Assembly: GCA_013002625.1 (NCBI GenBank)
Contig: JABDJE010000273.1
Coordinates: 1 to 14,449 of the forward strand
Reading direction: 5' to 3'
Source of the DNA: Saprospiraceae bacterium
GTDB taxonomy: Bacteria > Bacteroidota > Bacteroidia > Chitinophagales > Saprospiraceae
DNA: 14,449 bases
The notes under the pieces are model-generated. The model worked only from the letters and a program-made list of their open reading frames with translations, was not told the origin of the DNA and searched no databases. The position numbers and the translations under genes are program-made. Shown in pieces: positions 1 to 7,459 of this stretch. Within the stretch, counting starts at the first letter, position 1; each line of letters begins with the position of its first letter.

Positions 1-1543
1 ATCCTATTGAGCTGGCGATATTTTCGAATTTATGTGAAATAAATTCTAGCTCTCTTGGAAGAGTTTGGGTTATGTTGGTCACATCAAGATACCGTAGCTC
101 ATAGCGTACGCCCATCTCGTAAGTCCATTTATTTCTTTGATTTTGCCAACTTGTAAAGAATGCTGGAACCCATTGTTCATAGCGTGGAATCAGAGGCAGT
201 ATTCCAGTTCCTGGATTATTGGCATTGTCTGTAAAAGTGACTTGAAGACCAGATTTTAATATAGCATTGCCTTTGAACTCCTGATTGTATACTATTGATC
301 CAAAGTGTTGATATTGATTCAAGCTTAATGCAGGTGTATCAGATCTGCCGCCTCTACGTACATCAAATTCGTCTCGCTGATTGAGTTGCCCGCCATACTT
401 TAGGATTATCGCCTTTTGATCTGAGAGAAAATAATCATGTTGAAGTTTTAAAAGGTGATGGGTTACATTCTGGTTCGGGGCATCGATGGAATACGAAAAT
501 GTATCACTGGTATAAAAAGGCTCATCGCGAATAATAGCTTGTTCCAAATCTGTGAGATTTCCAATTTGAGAACCACGTAGAACACCGAGCTTTGTTGTAA
601 ACAAGGCATAATTTAAAGTACTGCTATGCCTTTGATTCCAATTTTGTTCCATGTGTATCGAGCTGTTGATCTCACGCAAGCCTGTATTATTTAATAAGTA
701 TTCAGGCGTAGAACTATCTCCTTTTCTTTTAAATGTCCCTGTCCACCTCCAGCTTAAAGTATTATTGGATTCCTGCAGTGCTCCATTGATTGTATGACCC
801 CTTCCGTTCGTTTCATATAAATAATTTAACTGTCCGGATAGATGTGGATCATCACCAATAATATCTGAATCGACCAAGACCACACCACCTACTGCATTTG
901 TACCGTATTCCATTGCCCCGGCGCCTTTAATTACGGCAATATGATCAGCGGAGAATGGATCGATTTCCGGTGCATGATCGTTACCCCATTGTTGACCTGA
1001 TTGGACAAGGCCATTATTAACCAGTGCCACACGGTTGCCAAATAAGCCATGGATTATGGGTTTGGAGATTCCTCCATTTTTGAGGCTTCTTACGCCTGGA
1101 ACTGCATTGAGTACATCTGCAATATTTTTGTTGCTATTTGAGCTGATTTCGTTGAAGGTAATTGTGGAACTAACTTCTGTACTGCCTTCGTCTTGATGGC
1201 CATGAACGACAATTTCATCCAGCAGTTCCGAATGATGTTCTAGTTTAAATCTTAGAATTGTATCAGATATAAGCTGGATAAAATAAGATTGCGTGCTACA
1301 TCCTAAATGTCCGATTTCGATATGTAATGGACCAGGACACTGATTATTTAAAGAAGCATATCCAATAGAATCAGTTACCATCCCAAATTCTATTTCATCG
1401 ATATAAATTGTGCTGTATGCCAAAGGAATATCAGAAGCACTATCAGTCACATAAATCGCTACTGTAAGCTTGCATTCCTGTGCAAAAAATGGCAATGCCT
1501 GAACAAGCAGGCATGCCAATAATATATTCCTGATTAAATTCAC
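1..1543 (-). CDS. TonB-dependent outer-membrane receptor, probable metal receptor, 3' end outside window
   Basis: This is the N-terminal 514 codons of a TonB-dependent receptor; the C-terminal barrel lies beyond the left edge. I start it at GTG 1543, one base after the upstream lipoprotein's stop, because a clean signal peptide follows (MNLIRNILLACLL..., cleavage near FFAQ). Residues about 24-105 form a carboxypeptidase-regulatory-like beta domain with IGHLGC and ending LEHHSELLDEIVV. The plug is about residues 125-225, with IADVLNAVPGV, KPIIHGLFGNRV, NDHAPEIDPF and GAGAMEYGTNAVGG. Strands of the barrel follow. The plug pattern, with conserved His and Asp after a K/R-P-I-I-x-G-L, resembles ZnuD-like metal receptors from memory, and the His/Cys-rich gene two places upstream fits this. 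Substrate is inferred, not shown. The one-base spacing and GTG start suggest translational coupling with the lipoprotein. Confidence 0.9.
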   Translation of the reverse strand, partial: MNLIRNILLACLLVQALPFFAQECKLTVAIYVTDSASDIPLAYSTIYIDEIEFGMVTDSIGYASLNNQCPGPLHIEIGHLGCSTQSYFIQLISDTILRFKLEHHSELLDEIVVHGHQDEGSTEVSSTITFNEISSNSNKNIADVLNAVPGVRSLKNGGISKPIIHGLFGNRVALVNNGLVQSGQQWGNDHAPEIDPFSADHIAVIKGAGAMEYGTNAVGGVVLVDSDIIGDDPHLSGQLNYLYETNGRGHTINGALQESNNTLSWRWTGTFKRKGDSSTPEYLLNNTGLREINSSIHMEQNWNQRHSSTLNYALFTTKLGVLRGSQIGNLTDLEQAIIRDEPFYTSDTFSYSIDAPNQNVTHHLLKLQHDYFLSDQKAIILKYGGQLNQRDEFDVRRGGRSDTPALSLNQYQHFGSIVYNQEFKGNAILKSGLQVTFTDNANNPGTGILPLIPRYEQWVPAFFTSWQNQRNKWTYEMGVRYELRYLDVTNITQTLPRELEFISHKFENIASSIG

Positions 1544-1544
1544 T

Positions 1545-2090
1545 TTATTCGATCACAAGAGGGAAAGTAACTTCAATATCCGTTTCTCCTCCAGCATTAG
1601 TAATGTCACCTTCAGCAACGCCAGCTGCGTCCTTTACGGGCTCATGCTTTAGCGTAACGACAAGCGTACCACTCGAAGCTTCTCCTGTCACAAATTCAAT
1701 CGACAAACCTACAGGATTACCTTCAGGGTCCGTGTCAAGGTAGCTTAAACTTGCGTCCGCGCCATTGATAGAATAAAATATTTGGTGTTCCAAATCCTCT
1801 TCTTCGATTTCCTCAGTGATATTTTCTTGAGGATCTTCAGTCTCATTTACAAAAGTAATATTACCTGTGTAAGTCGTATTCGCAGTTAATTTAGGAGCTG
1901 CTATTGTTGGTTCATTTCCGCCATCTCCATCTAAATCTCTAAAAGTAAAAATCGAAACTGTACCGTTACCATTATTTAAGGAAAGTCTTACAGTTGTGAT
2001 TAACTCTTCTGGGTTTTCAATCATCACGTCATCATCATTGCATGATGTAAAGACCAATAGGCCTAGTATTAGGATATAATAAAATTTCAT
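1545..2090 (-). CDS. lipoprotein of a TonB-receptor locus, unknown substrate
   Basis: The gene encodes a 181-residue lipoprotein. I choose ATG 2090, which gives MKFYYILILGLLVFTSC, a textbook lipoprotein signal with lipobox VFTSC and Cys17. A longer reading from ATG 2126 adds 12 residues but begins inside a hairpin loop. After the cysteine come NDDD, then a beta-rich acidic domain with about two repeats of strand-turn segments, DLDGDGGNE (possibly calcium binding) and an acidic stretch ENITEEIEEEDLE near residues 92-104. No enzymatic motif is visible. Similar lipoproteins beside Bacteroidota TonB receptors are, as I recall, often annotated as 'type 1 periplasmic binding fold superfamily', although no clear periplasmic-binding fold is evident here. 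It probably sits at the outer membrane and assists the receptor encoded one base downstream. Function unproven. Confidence 0.85.
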   Translation of the reverse strand: MKFYYILILGLLVFTSCNDDDVMIENPEELITTVRLSLNNGNGTVSIFTFRDLDGDGGNEPTIAAPKLTANTTYTGNITFVNETEDPQENITEEIEEEDLEHQIFYSINGADASLSYLDTDPEGNPVGLSIEFVTGEASSGTLVVTLKHEPVKDAAGVAEGDITNAGGETDIEVTFPLVIE

Positions 2091-2117
2091 TGTTGTAATT
2101 TTTTTTAATAATAGAGT

Positions 2118-2137
2118 CATAGGCATGGTTGCCTATG
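2118..2137. promoter_or_regulatory. perfect 7-bp inverted repeat between the His/Cys-rich gene and the lipoprotein gene
   Basis: CATAGGC at 2118-2124 pairs with GCCTATG at 2131-2137 across a 6-base loop. It lies in the 69-base gap on the minus strand, 28 bases before the lipoprotein start at 2090. On the minus strand no T-run follows directly, so it is a poor intrinsic terminator for that direction. It could be an operator, an RNA processing site that sets the ratio of the two products, or an attenuator. Its role is inference. Confidence 0.4.
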
Positions 2138-2159
2138 GAAAAATGTAATTAAATACGTA

Positions 2160-2519
2160 TTACAACAAGGCAGGTGGTGCGCGAGAAGCGTTGGCCTTTA
2201 GAAGCTGAATATTGTGAATGGCATTATGTCCATTCTTATTATCAATAAGATCAGCTTTGGGAATTACTAAGGCTATATCAATAGATGACGATTCATAATT
2301 TCTTGTCGGTAGTTGACAGAAAGGACAAACCTCACATTCATGACATTCATCATGATAGTGTGATTCTTCGTCGTGGGCGTTGCATTCATATTCATGCACA
2401 TGATGATGTGCGACAAGATCATGTATATCGTGACCTATGGATATGGATACGAACAGGCTAAGTAGTAATAAGCCTTTTAAATATTGATATGTAATATTAT
2501 GTCTTATGACTTTTAATAT
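2160..2519 (-). CDS. small His/Cys-rich exported protein with no canonical start codon (possibly non-AUG start or broken)
   Basis: The reading frame is open from the TGA at 2525-2523 to the TAA at 2162-2160. The first ATG/GTG/TTG in it is GTG 2399, but the frame upstream of that encodes a good signal-peptide core (YLKGLLLLSLFVSISIG at about 2489-2434) preceded by Lys and Arg, so GTG 2399 is unlikely to be the true start. Possible non-standard starts are ATA 2519 (119 residues) or ATT 2495 (111 residues). The exported part begins GHDIHDLVAHHHVHEYEC and continues with HYHDECHECEVCPFC, a dense set of His and Cys that suggests binding of zinc or another transition metal. It lies upstream of the lipoprotein and receptor on the same strand and probably serves as their metal-handling partner. 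I know of similar short His-rich proteins at Bacteroidota receptor loci, but assign no named family. Confidence 0.65.
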   Translation of the reverse strand: MLKVIRHNITYQYLKGLLLLSLFVSISIGHDIHDLVAHHHVHEYECNAHDEESHYHDECHECEVCPFCQLPTRNYESSSIDIALVIPKADLIDNKNGHNAIHNIQLLKANASRAPPALL

Positions 2520-2523
2520 GCTT

Positions 2524-2531
2524 CAAAAATA
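2524..2531 (-). promoter_or_regulatory. candidate Bacteroidota -7 box upstream of the His/Cys-rich gene
   Basis: The minus strand reads TATTTTTG from 2531 to 2524, an exact match to the TAnnTTTG -7 element of Bacteroidota housekeeping promoters. A TTG at the expected -33 position is not present, so the match could be chance in AT-rich DNA. If used, transcription would start near 2518, which would favour translation from ATT 2495 over ATA 2519. Confidence 0.22.
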
Positions 2532-2578
2532 TAACATATAATCCAGACAGAATAAGTGAATAGATATTTGATTAAGAC

Positions 2579-2860
2579 TTAACGCTTTGAAATTTTATTA
2601 TTGGATATACTACGTTGCCTCGAACATTTGAATCTATTGATATCTGAAGATCTCTTTTTCAAGTGTTTCTGCGATACGCCGGAATTGACACGCTTACGCC
2701 AGTTTCTGAAGCTGTTGGGCTTTAATTCTCGGCGCATCAGTTCAATGACTTTCGATTCGCTTAAACCAAATTGGTATTCAATCGCTTCAAATGGTGTCCT
2801 GTCCTCCCACGCCATTTCAATAATCCTGTCTAATTCTGCTAAGGAAAAATTGTGTTCCAT
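2579..2860 (-). CDS. DUF2805 / TIGR03643 family protein
   Basis: The 93-residue product carries the family's hallmark in its first half: LDRIIEMAWEDRTPFEAI, then QFGLSESKVIELMRREL and KPNSFRNWRKRV. The predicted fold is a small helix-turn-helix-like bundle; the family is widespread in Bacteroidota and Proteobacteria and has no established function. Residues from about 60 on form a basic, low-complexity tail (KHLKKRSSDINRFK and onward) that is longer than I remember for the family and hints at nucleic-acid contact. The start at ATG 2860 matches the usual N-terminus. It is separated by 77 bases from the membrane-protein gene upstream and about 60 from the His/Cys-rich gene downstream, so it may be transcribed alone or with either. 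Confidence 0.88.
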   Translation of the reverse strand: MEHNFSLAELDRIIEMAWEDRTPFEAIEYQFGLSESKVIELMRRELKPNSFRNWRKRVNSGVSQKHLKKRSSDINRFKCSRQRSISNNKISKR

Positions 2861-2937
2861 AGGCTAATAACAATTATCACTTACTCTGGTTTAATACAGG
2901 GCGTGTATAATCTTATAAGTTGTGTGTTTGAAATAAC

Positions 2938-3252
2938 TTAATTCAGGATATCTAAAATGAGTCCCATGAGCATACCGAGTGGGGCAGCGGTAAGAATAAA
3001 TGGAAGTACAGCATTTTTATTTCTGTGAAGCGCTAGGATAATAAATGGTATCATGCCTAATTCAGCAATGATAAGGCCGCGTAACCAACCCTCTGCATAC
3101 CAGTTAATATAGCTTATAACTAAAGAAATCAGAATCCATTGTACAAATAGACTCCAAATAGACGCTCTGGGGATAGGCTTCTTGATCATTGGAAAAACAT
3201 CAATTCCTCCAGCGATGATACCTATTCCCAGGGCGATTAATAATTTGGTCAT
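2938..3252 (-). CDS. small integral membrane protein, unknown function
   Basis: The 104-residue protein is almost entirely hydrophobic, with about four membrane segments: residues 3-22 (LLIALGIGIIAGGIDVFPM), 33-50 (around LFVQWILISLVISYI), 58-76 (LRGLIIAELGMIPFIILAL) and 82-102. A short basic loop (KKPIPR) follows the first segment. The GGIDVFPM opening and the RGL(I/L)IAxLGMIPFI pattern resemble a conserved family of small uncharacterised membrane proteins in Bacteroidota and Firmicutes, as I recall, but I have no name or function. Its ATG lies 4 bases after the stop of the secreted-protein gene, so the two are very likely cotranscribed. Confidence 0.8.
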   Translation of the reverse strand: MTKLLIALGIGIIAGGIDVFPMIKKPIPRASIWSLFVQWILISLVISYINWYAEGWLRGLIIAELGMIPFIILALHRNKNAVLPFILTAAPLGMLMGLILDILN

Positions 3253-3256
3253 CTGA

Positions 3257-4039
3257 TTATCCTTCTTCTTCTACAATAACTTTTCCGTTTCTTTTAGGAT
3301 CACCTACTTCCCAGGTAATTGTAGTATTACCAGCCTCTCGACCAGTCTTAGGTTTTATAATTGGCACAACGTACAAAGATTTGCTCGTTACATGCATTTG
3401 CTCAGTGCCTGCTTTGGGATTAAGTGTTGCCACCATTGCGCCTGTCACTGCATCAAAGAGTAAAACAAAGCATTGGCCTTGTCTTGGATCTTGACCGATG
3501 CTGATTGTTGCAGTATTGGTTGGAGATGCTTCGACCATCAAATAAGTCTGTTCAGCGGGACCTTCAATGGGCTCATTGTTGCTTGCGCGCATGACTTCAT
3601 CTGAAATGTCAAGAATAAATGCTGTACTTGGCGTAGCCAGTTGATCCAGGCTAGCCTGAGCACCGGCATACAGAACATTGACGTTGGCATCATCTGCACC
3701 TTCTTCACCACAATCCAATCCAAAATTAAAGCTGCTGCCTTGGCCAGACGTCGATACACTCTTTAACAATGCAATAGCAACCGAGGATGTTTGTCCCTGT
3801 CCCATAGGGTTATTACCCATCTGTAGATTGACAGCGGTTGATCCAAGATTAGCTCCAAAGATATTGATACACTGTGTCAGGTGTTCAGTAACATTATAAT
3901 CAATTGTTGCACCTATTGTAGGCGTGCTTGTTACACAGTATTCATTAGGAATGCTCAAGGTGACGGACTGTTCTTGTGCATTTATTATAGCAAGGCTAAC
4001 GAAAAAATAACAGCCGAATAGGCTTAATAGATTTCTCAT
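3257..4039 (-). CDS. secreted protein of unknown function
   Basis: The 260-residue product starts with a signal peptide (MRNLLSLFGCYFFVSLAIINAQ, probable cleavage after NAQ). The mature part is beta-rich with no motif I recognise: a Gly/Gln/Ser-rich stretch near residues 74-103 (MGNNPMGQGQTSS, STSGQGSSFNFG), four spaced cysteines (near 35, 57, 109 and 188) that could form two disulfides, and a C-terminal segment of likely strands (TTITWEV) ending in EEEG. There is no lipobox, membrane anchor or type IX sorting domain. The base usage looks like the neighbours, so there is no sign of recent transfer. It is followed 4 bases later by a small membrane-protein gene, which suggests a shared task at the envelope. 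Confidence 0.78.
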   Translation of the reverse strand: MRNLLSLFGCYFFVSLAIINAQEQSVTLSIPNEYCVTSTPTIGATIDYNVTEHLTQCINIFGANLGSTAVNLQMGNNPMGQGQTSSVAIALLKSVSTSGQGSSFNFGLDCGEEGADDANVNVLYAGAQASLDQLATPSTAFILDISDEVMRASNNEPIEGPAEQTYLMVEASPTNTATISIGQDPRQGQCFVLLFDAVTGAMVATLNPKAGTEQMHVTSKSLYVVPIIKPKTGREAGNTTITWEVGDPKRNGKVIVEEEG

Positions 4040-4133
4040 TGGGTTTTGTTATTAAGGGTGATTAATATTCTACTCAAATAAATGTAATGATAAAATGGAG
4101 TAATTAGTAACAAATATGGACAATTCGGGACTG

Positions 4134-6278
4134 CTAAGATTCGTCTACAAAGTACATATTTAGCTTTGTACTGTTCTTTAAGCTGTAGCTGCCGCGAAAG
4201 GAACATTGTATTTTATCTTTTACTTCCTGATAGGTGGATTCAGATAGATTTATACGACCAGGAATACATGAGCTTTCCATGCGCGCGGCTATATTCACCG
4301 TATTGCCCCATACATCATATTGGAACTTATGGATACCCACAATTCCAGCAACAACAGGTCCCGTATTAATACCTATTCTAATATTGAATGGATGTATACC
4401 CTCCGGTGGATTCACGTTGGTTTCCTTTACGAAATGTAATATCGCTAATGCTGCACGAACGACGAGTTCCGGGTTGTCCGTTGAGGGTACCGGAAGACCA
4501 CCCACTGCCATATAAGCATCTCCAATAGTTTTGATCTTTTCAATATAATGCTCTTCCATAATTTTATCAAAGGCACTGAAATAGAAGTCTACGCTTTTTA
4601 CAACTTCTTCCGGTGGCACACTTTCAGCATAATTGGTAAAGTTTACAAAGTCAGTGAACAATACTGTCGTCATGTCAAAACGCTTTGCCTCAACAAATCC
4701 CTTTTCCTTTAACTCTTCGGCCGTCTCATCAGGAAGGATGTTGAGCAGTAACTCTTCAGCCCTTTCTTTCTCCTTTGTAATTACTTTGTTTATTTTTTTG
4801 GAATACCTGAATTGAAAATAAATTCCCCATGCCAGTAAGCCCATGAACGCAAGCAGTAAATAAGAAAAATTTCTTTGATTGGCCGCACGCTGAACCTCTA
4901 CTTCCTTTAATTCATTTTCTTTATTTAATATCTCAATTTCAGCGGCCTGAGTTGCAAAATCAAATCTTGCCATGATATCGGTAACAGCCTGCTCTTGTGA
5001 TAGTAAGTTTAAACTATCCTGGAGATCATGGTATTTTTTATAATAATCCAAAGCTTTGGCGGTATTACCAGTTTTTTCATATAATTCAAATAAGTACTTA
5101 TTGGCATAGCCTTCCAAATAAGGATCCCCAACCTGCTTAGCTTGATTAAGGCCAGTAAGCAGATTCCCTTCAGCACTTCCGAAATTATTTTTCATCACAT
5201 CAAGCCGGCCCAGTTCGATGATATTGTTTGCGTAATCATACGATTGCTTATCGTTTGAGGTTATTTCTAAGGCTTGATTTAGGTAATTGGTTGCCTTAAT
5301 ATAGTCGCTGAGTTCAAGATATGCCAAACCAATATTGAGCAGGACTTCTCCTTGAGATGTCAAATCATCCTCCGCTTTGTATATATCTAAAGCTTTGTTT
5401 TGATACTCGATATTCTTGTCGTAAGCACCATCTTCACTGTACAGGTTTCCAATGTTTTGATAGGTCACCGCAAGGCCTTCCATATCTTCCGTCTCGATAG
5501 CAATATCCTGAGCTTGGAAATAATACTTAAGCGCGTTAGTATTATCATTAAGGTTTTGATAAACCAGTCCAATATTGGTTAGACTGTTTCCTAATTGATA
5601 GTCAGCCCCTACAGCTTCATAATATTTCTGAGCCTCCAAATAACATTTCAAGGCTTCTTCGTAATTATTGAGATACTCATGGCTGTTGCCACGATTGATT
5701 AGAATATTTGCCATTCCCAAAGTATCACCCAGGTCTCTTCGGATATCGAATCCCTTCTCCAAACTTTCAAATGATTTATTGAAATCCCCGCTTGACTGAT
5801 AGGCTATAGCAAGATTATTATAGGTTTTTCCTATGGAAAGAGAGTCATTGAGTTGTTGGTATAATTCCAATGCTTTCAAGTAATATTCTATTGAAATATT
5901 ATACTCATCATTCCTTCTATTGGCGACACCCAAGGCAAAATTGAAGTAGGCTTCCTTGTTTTTAAGATGCGCGTTTTGAGCAGCTTTACAGCCTTCAGTA
6001 GCCGCCTCTTTATAGGCTTCAAAATCCCTCAGACCAAAATTAGCCTTGGCTAAATAATAATAAATCTGTGTTTGATTAATATAATCGAGTTGATCTTCTT
6101 CTGATTTTAAAATTGCATCCACACAAGTGATCAGATCTGTCCAGTTTTTCTCTTCAAATAGATCGTTACAGGATTTGTATGCTTCTGTGTTTTCAAGTGA
6201 TTGCGAAGAAATTATAGCAGGAAAGAAGAAGAGGGCCACCCACAAAAAAAAGGATAAGCGTTGTAAAATTTGATTCAT
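4134..6278 (-). CDS. periplasmic TPR sensor with class III adenylate cyclase
   Basis: The protein (714 residues from ATG 6278; ATG 6299 or TTG 6305 would add 7-9) has a signal sequence (NQILQRLSFFLWVALFFF), then eight or nine TPR repeats (to about residue 415, e.g. TYNNLAIAYQSSGDFNKSFE), a coiled coil (EIEILNKENELKEVEVQRA), a membrane helix (YLLLAFMGLLAWGIYF) and a C-terminal cyclase domain. The cyclase has both metal aspartates (LFTDFVNFT and KTIGDAYMAVGG), the adenine-selecting Lys (EKIKTIGD) and Asp (QYDVWGN), and the transition-state Asn/Arg (NTVNIAARME), so it should convert ATP to cAMP. The TPR part is predicted periplasmic and the catalytic part cytosolic. It follows the CoA-transferase gene with a gap of about 70 bases. 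What the TPR array senses is unknown. Confidence 0.92.
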   Translation of the reverse strand: MNQILQRLSFFLWVALFFFPAIISSQSLENTEAYKSCNDLFEEKNWTDLITCVDAILKSEEDQLDYINQTQIYYYLAKANFGLRDFEAYKEAATEGCKAAQNAHLKNKEAYFNFALGVANRRNDEYNISIEYYLKALELYQQLNDSLSIGKTYNNLAIAYQSSGDFNKSFESLEKGFDIRRDLGDTLGMANILINRGNSHEYLNNYEEALKCYLEAQKYYEAVGADYQLGNSLTNIGLVYQNLNDNTNALKYYFQAQDIAIETEDMEGLAVTYQNIGNLYSEDGAYDKNIEYQNKALDIYKAEDDLTSQGEVLLNIGLAYLELSDYIKATNYLNQALEITSNDKQSYDYANNIIELGRLDVMKNNFGSAEGNLLTGLNQAKQVGDPYLEGYANKYLFELYEKTGNTAKALDYYKKYHDLQDSLNLLSQEQAVTDIMARFDFATQAAEIEILNKENELKEVEVQRAANQRNFSYLLLAFMGLLAWGIYFQFRYSKKINKVITKEKERAEELLLNILPDETAEELKEKGFVEAKRFDMTTVLFTDFVNFTNYAESVPPEEVVKSVDFYFSAFDKIMEEHYIEKIKTIGDAYMAVGGLPVPSTDNPELVVRAALAILHFVKETNVNPPEGIHPFNIRIGINTGPVVAGIVGIHKFQYDVWGNTVNIAARMESSCIPGRINLSESTYQEVKDKIQCSFRGSYSLKNSTKLNMYFVDES

Positions 6279-6350
6279 TGGGACTTTTGGTCGGACCATG
6301 CTCAAGGGCTATTCTGTACCAAGATAATACTTTACACTTATATTCCTTCT

Positions 6351-7391
6351 TTAGACCAAGGCGGTTTTAACACGCCTTGTAAGGATTCCATCAATCTCTT
6401 CTTCAATAATCATGCGATTTGCCAATGGCGTGTTAAAGACTTCAGCCAGATTTCTTACAATACCAAATGGGATGTTTTCAGCAAGGAATTTCTTTTCGAT
6501 ATAATCTGAACGCATTTCACAAAAATATTCCTGCAAGCTTGTCTGCAAATGTTGCCTGTTCTGAAGCCTTAAATCGTTGGTCTCGAAGTTTGTAATACCA
6601 AGTCCTGTGATTGTAGCAAGTTTGGTGAACTGTGCGTCATTGCCGACAGCAAGTACCAGATATTTCCCATCCTTTGTAGTAAACATATCACCATAGGGTG
6701 CAATATTAGGGTGGAGGGTACCCATTCTTTGAGGGATATGTCCAGCCATTAAACAATTCGTTGCTTGATTCGCTAAAGAGGCAATTGCAGAATCGAATAA
6801 CGATATGTTCAAATGAGATCCCTTACCAGTTTGCTGTTTTTTAATCAAAGCAATGAGAATGGCTTCTTTCATATGGTGTGCAGCCAAAACATCGATTAAA
6901 GCAACAGGCATTTTAACTGGAGGCTGCTCAGGTGACCCATTCATAGACATAAATCCTGATTCCGCCTGAAGTACTACATCAAATGCAGGTCTTGGATCTT
7001 CTTTGCTAAAGCCTGAAATACCGGCATAGATTACACCAGGATTGAAAGCCACAATATTTTGATATGCCAAACCATATTTTTCAGCGACACCAGACCTAAA
7101 ATTAGAAGTGATGATGTCTGCTTCTGAAGCAAGTTTATGGACATTTGCCAAGTCCGATGCATCCTTCAAATTGGCCCATACCACTTCTTTTTTATAATTG
7201 GCTGCTGCATAATAAGCAGAGATAGAGGCCTTGGGGTCTTCGGATTTTAATTTCCAGGATCGGGTGACGTCCCCACCGCTATTTTTATTTTCGACTTTAA
7301 TTACCCGTGCGCCAAGTTCAGAGAAAAAACTTCCTACAAGGGGTCCTGCCAGTACACTGGATAATTCAAGTACTTTTAGATTTTCAAACAT
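6351..7391 (-). CDS. family III CoA-transferase (CaiB/BaiF type)
   Basis: The 346-residue enzyme moves CoA between a carboxylic acid and an acyl-CoA through an aspartyl-CoA anhydride. The family start is clear (LKVLELSSVLAGPLVGSFF, then LGARVIKVEN), followed by GDVTR, NFRSGVAEKYGL, and the catalytic aspartate at Asp138 in AFDVVLQAESGFMSMNG. PPVKMPVALIDVLA and HPNIAPYGDMFTTKDGKYL are also typical. It is shorter than most members (about 380-430), mainly at the C-terminus. The natural substrate cannot be read from sequence; no acyl-CoA dehydrogenase or hydratase lies nearby. The gene diverges from galK across 68 bases and may head the transcript that continues into the cyclase. Confidence 0.92.
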   Translation of the reverse strand: MFENLKVLELSSVLAGPLVGSFFSELGARVIKVENKNSGGDVTRSWKLKSEDPKASISAYYAAANYKKEVVWANLKDASDLANVHKLASEADIITSNFRSGVAEKYGLAYQNIVAFNPGVIYAGISGFSKEDPRPAFDVVLQAESGFMSMNGSPEQPPVKMPVALIDVLAAHHMKEAILIALIKKQQTGKGSHLNISLFDSAIASLANQATNCLMAGHIPQRMGTLHPNIAPYGDMFTTKDGKYLVLAVGNDAQFTKLATITGLGITNFETNDLRLQNRQHLQTSLQEYFCEMRSDYIEKKFLAENIPFGIVRNLAEVFNTPLANRMIIEEEIDGILTRRVKTALV

Positions 7392-7410
7392 ACATTGATT
7401 TTGTTTTCAT

Positions 7411-7418
7411 CAAACTTA
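7411..7418 (-). promoter_or_regulatory. candidate -7 box for the CoA-transferase gene
   Basis: The minus strand reads TAAGTTTG from 7418 to 7411, an exact TAnnTTTG match 20 bases before the ATG at 7391, in the 68-base gap between divergent genes. No TTG sits at the usual -33 distance, which lowers confidence. No comparable element is evident for galK on the plus strand. Confidence 0.25.
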
Positions 7419-7459
7419 TATCACATAAAGTTAGAGTGATAAATTAGCAATCAGAAGCT

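Noticed and set aside
1545..2126. ATG 2126 as start of the lipoprotein
   Set aside because: It adds 12 residues before a textbook lipoprotein signal that begins at ATG 2090, and lies in a hairpin loop.
2160..2399. GTG 2399 as the start of the His/Cys-rich gene
   Set aside because: The frame upstream encodes a signal peptide core and metal-binding His residues that continue seamlessly, so this start would cut the protein.
2523..2525. TGA as a selenocysteine codon in the His/Cys-rich gene
   Set aside because: No SECIS-like hairpin is apparent just downstream, and a selenocysteine at residue 5 of a signal peptide makes little sense. A mutation or alternative start is simpler.
2601..2867. 88-codon plus-strand frame
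   Set aside because: It is antisense to the DUF2805 gene, which has a family match; the plus-strand translation has none.
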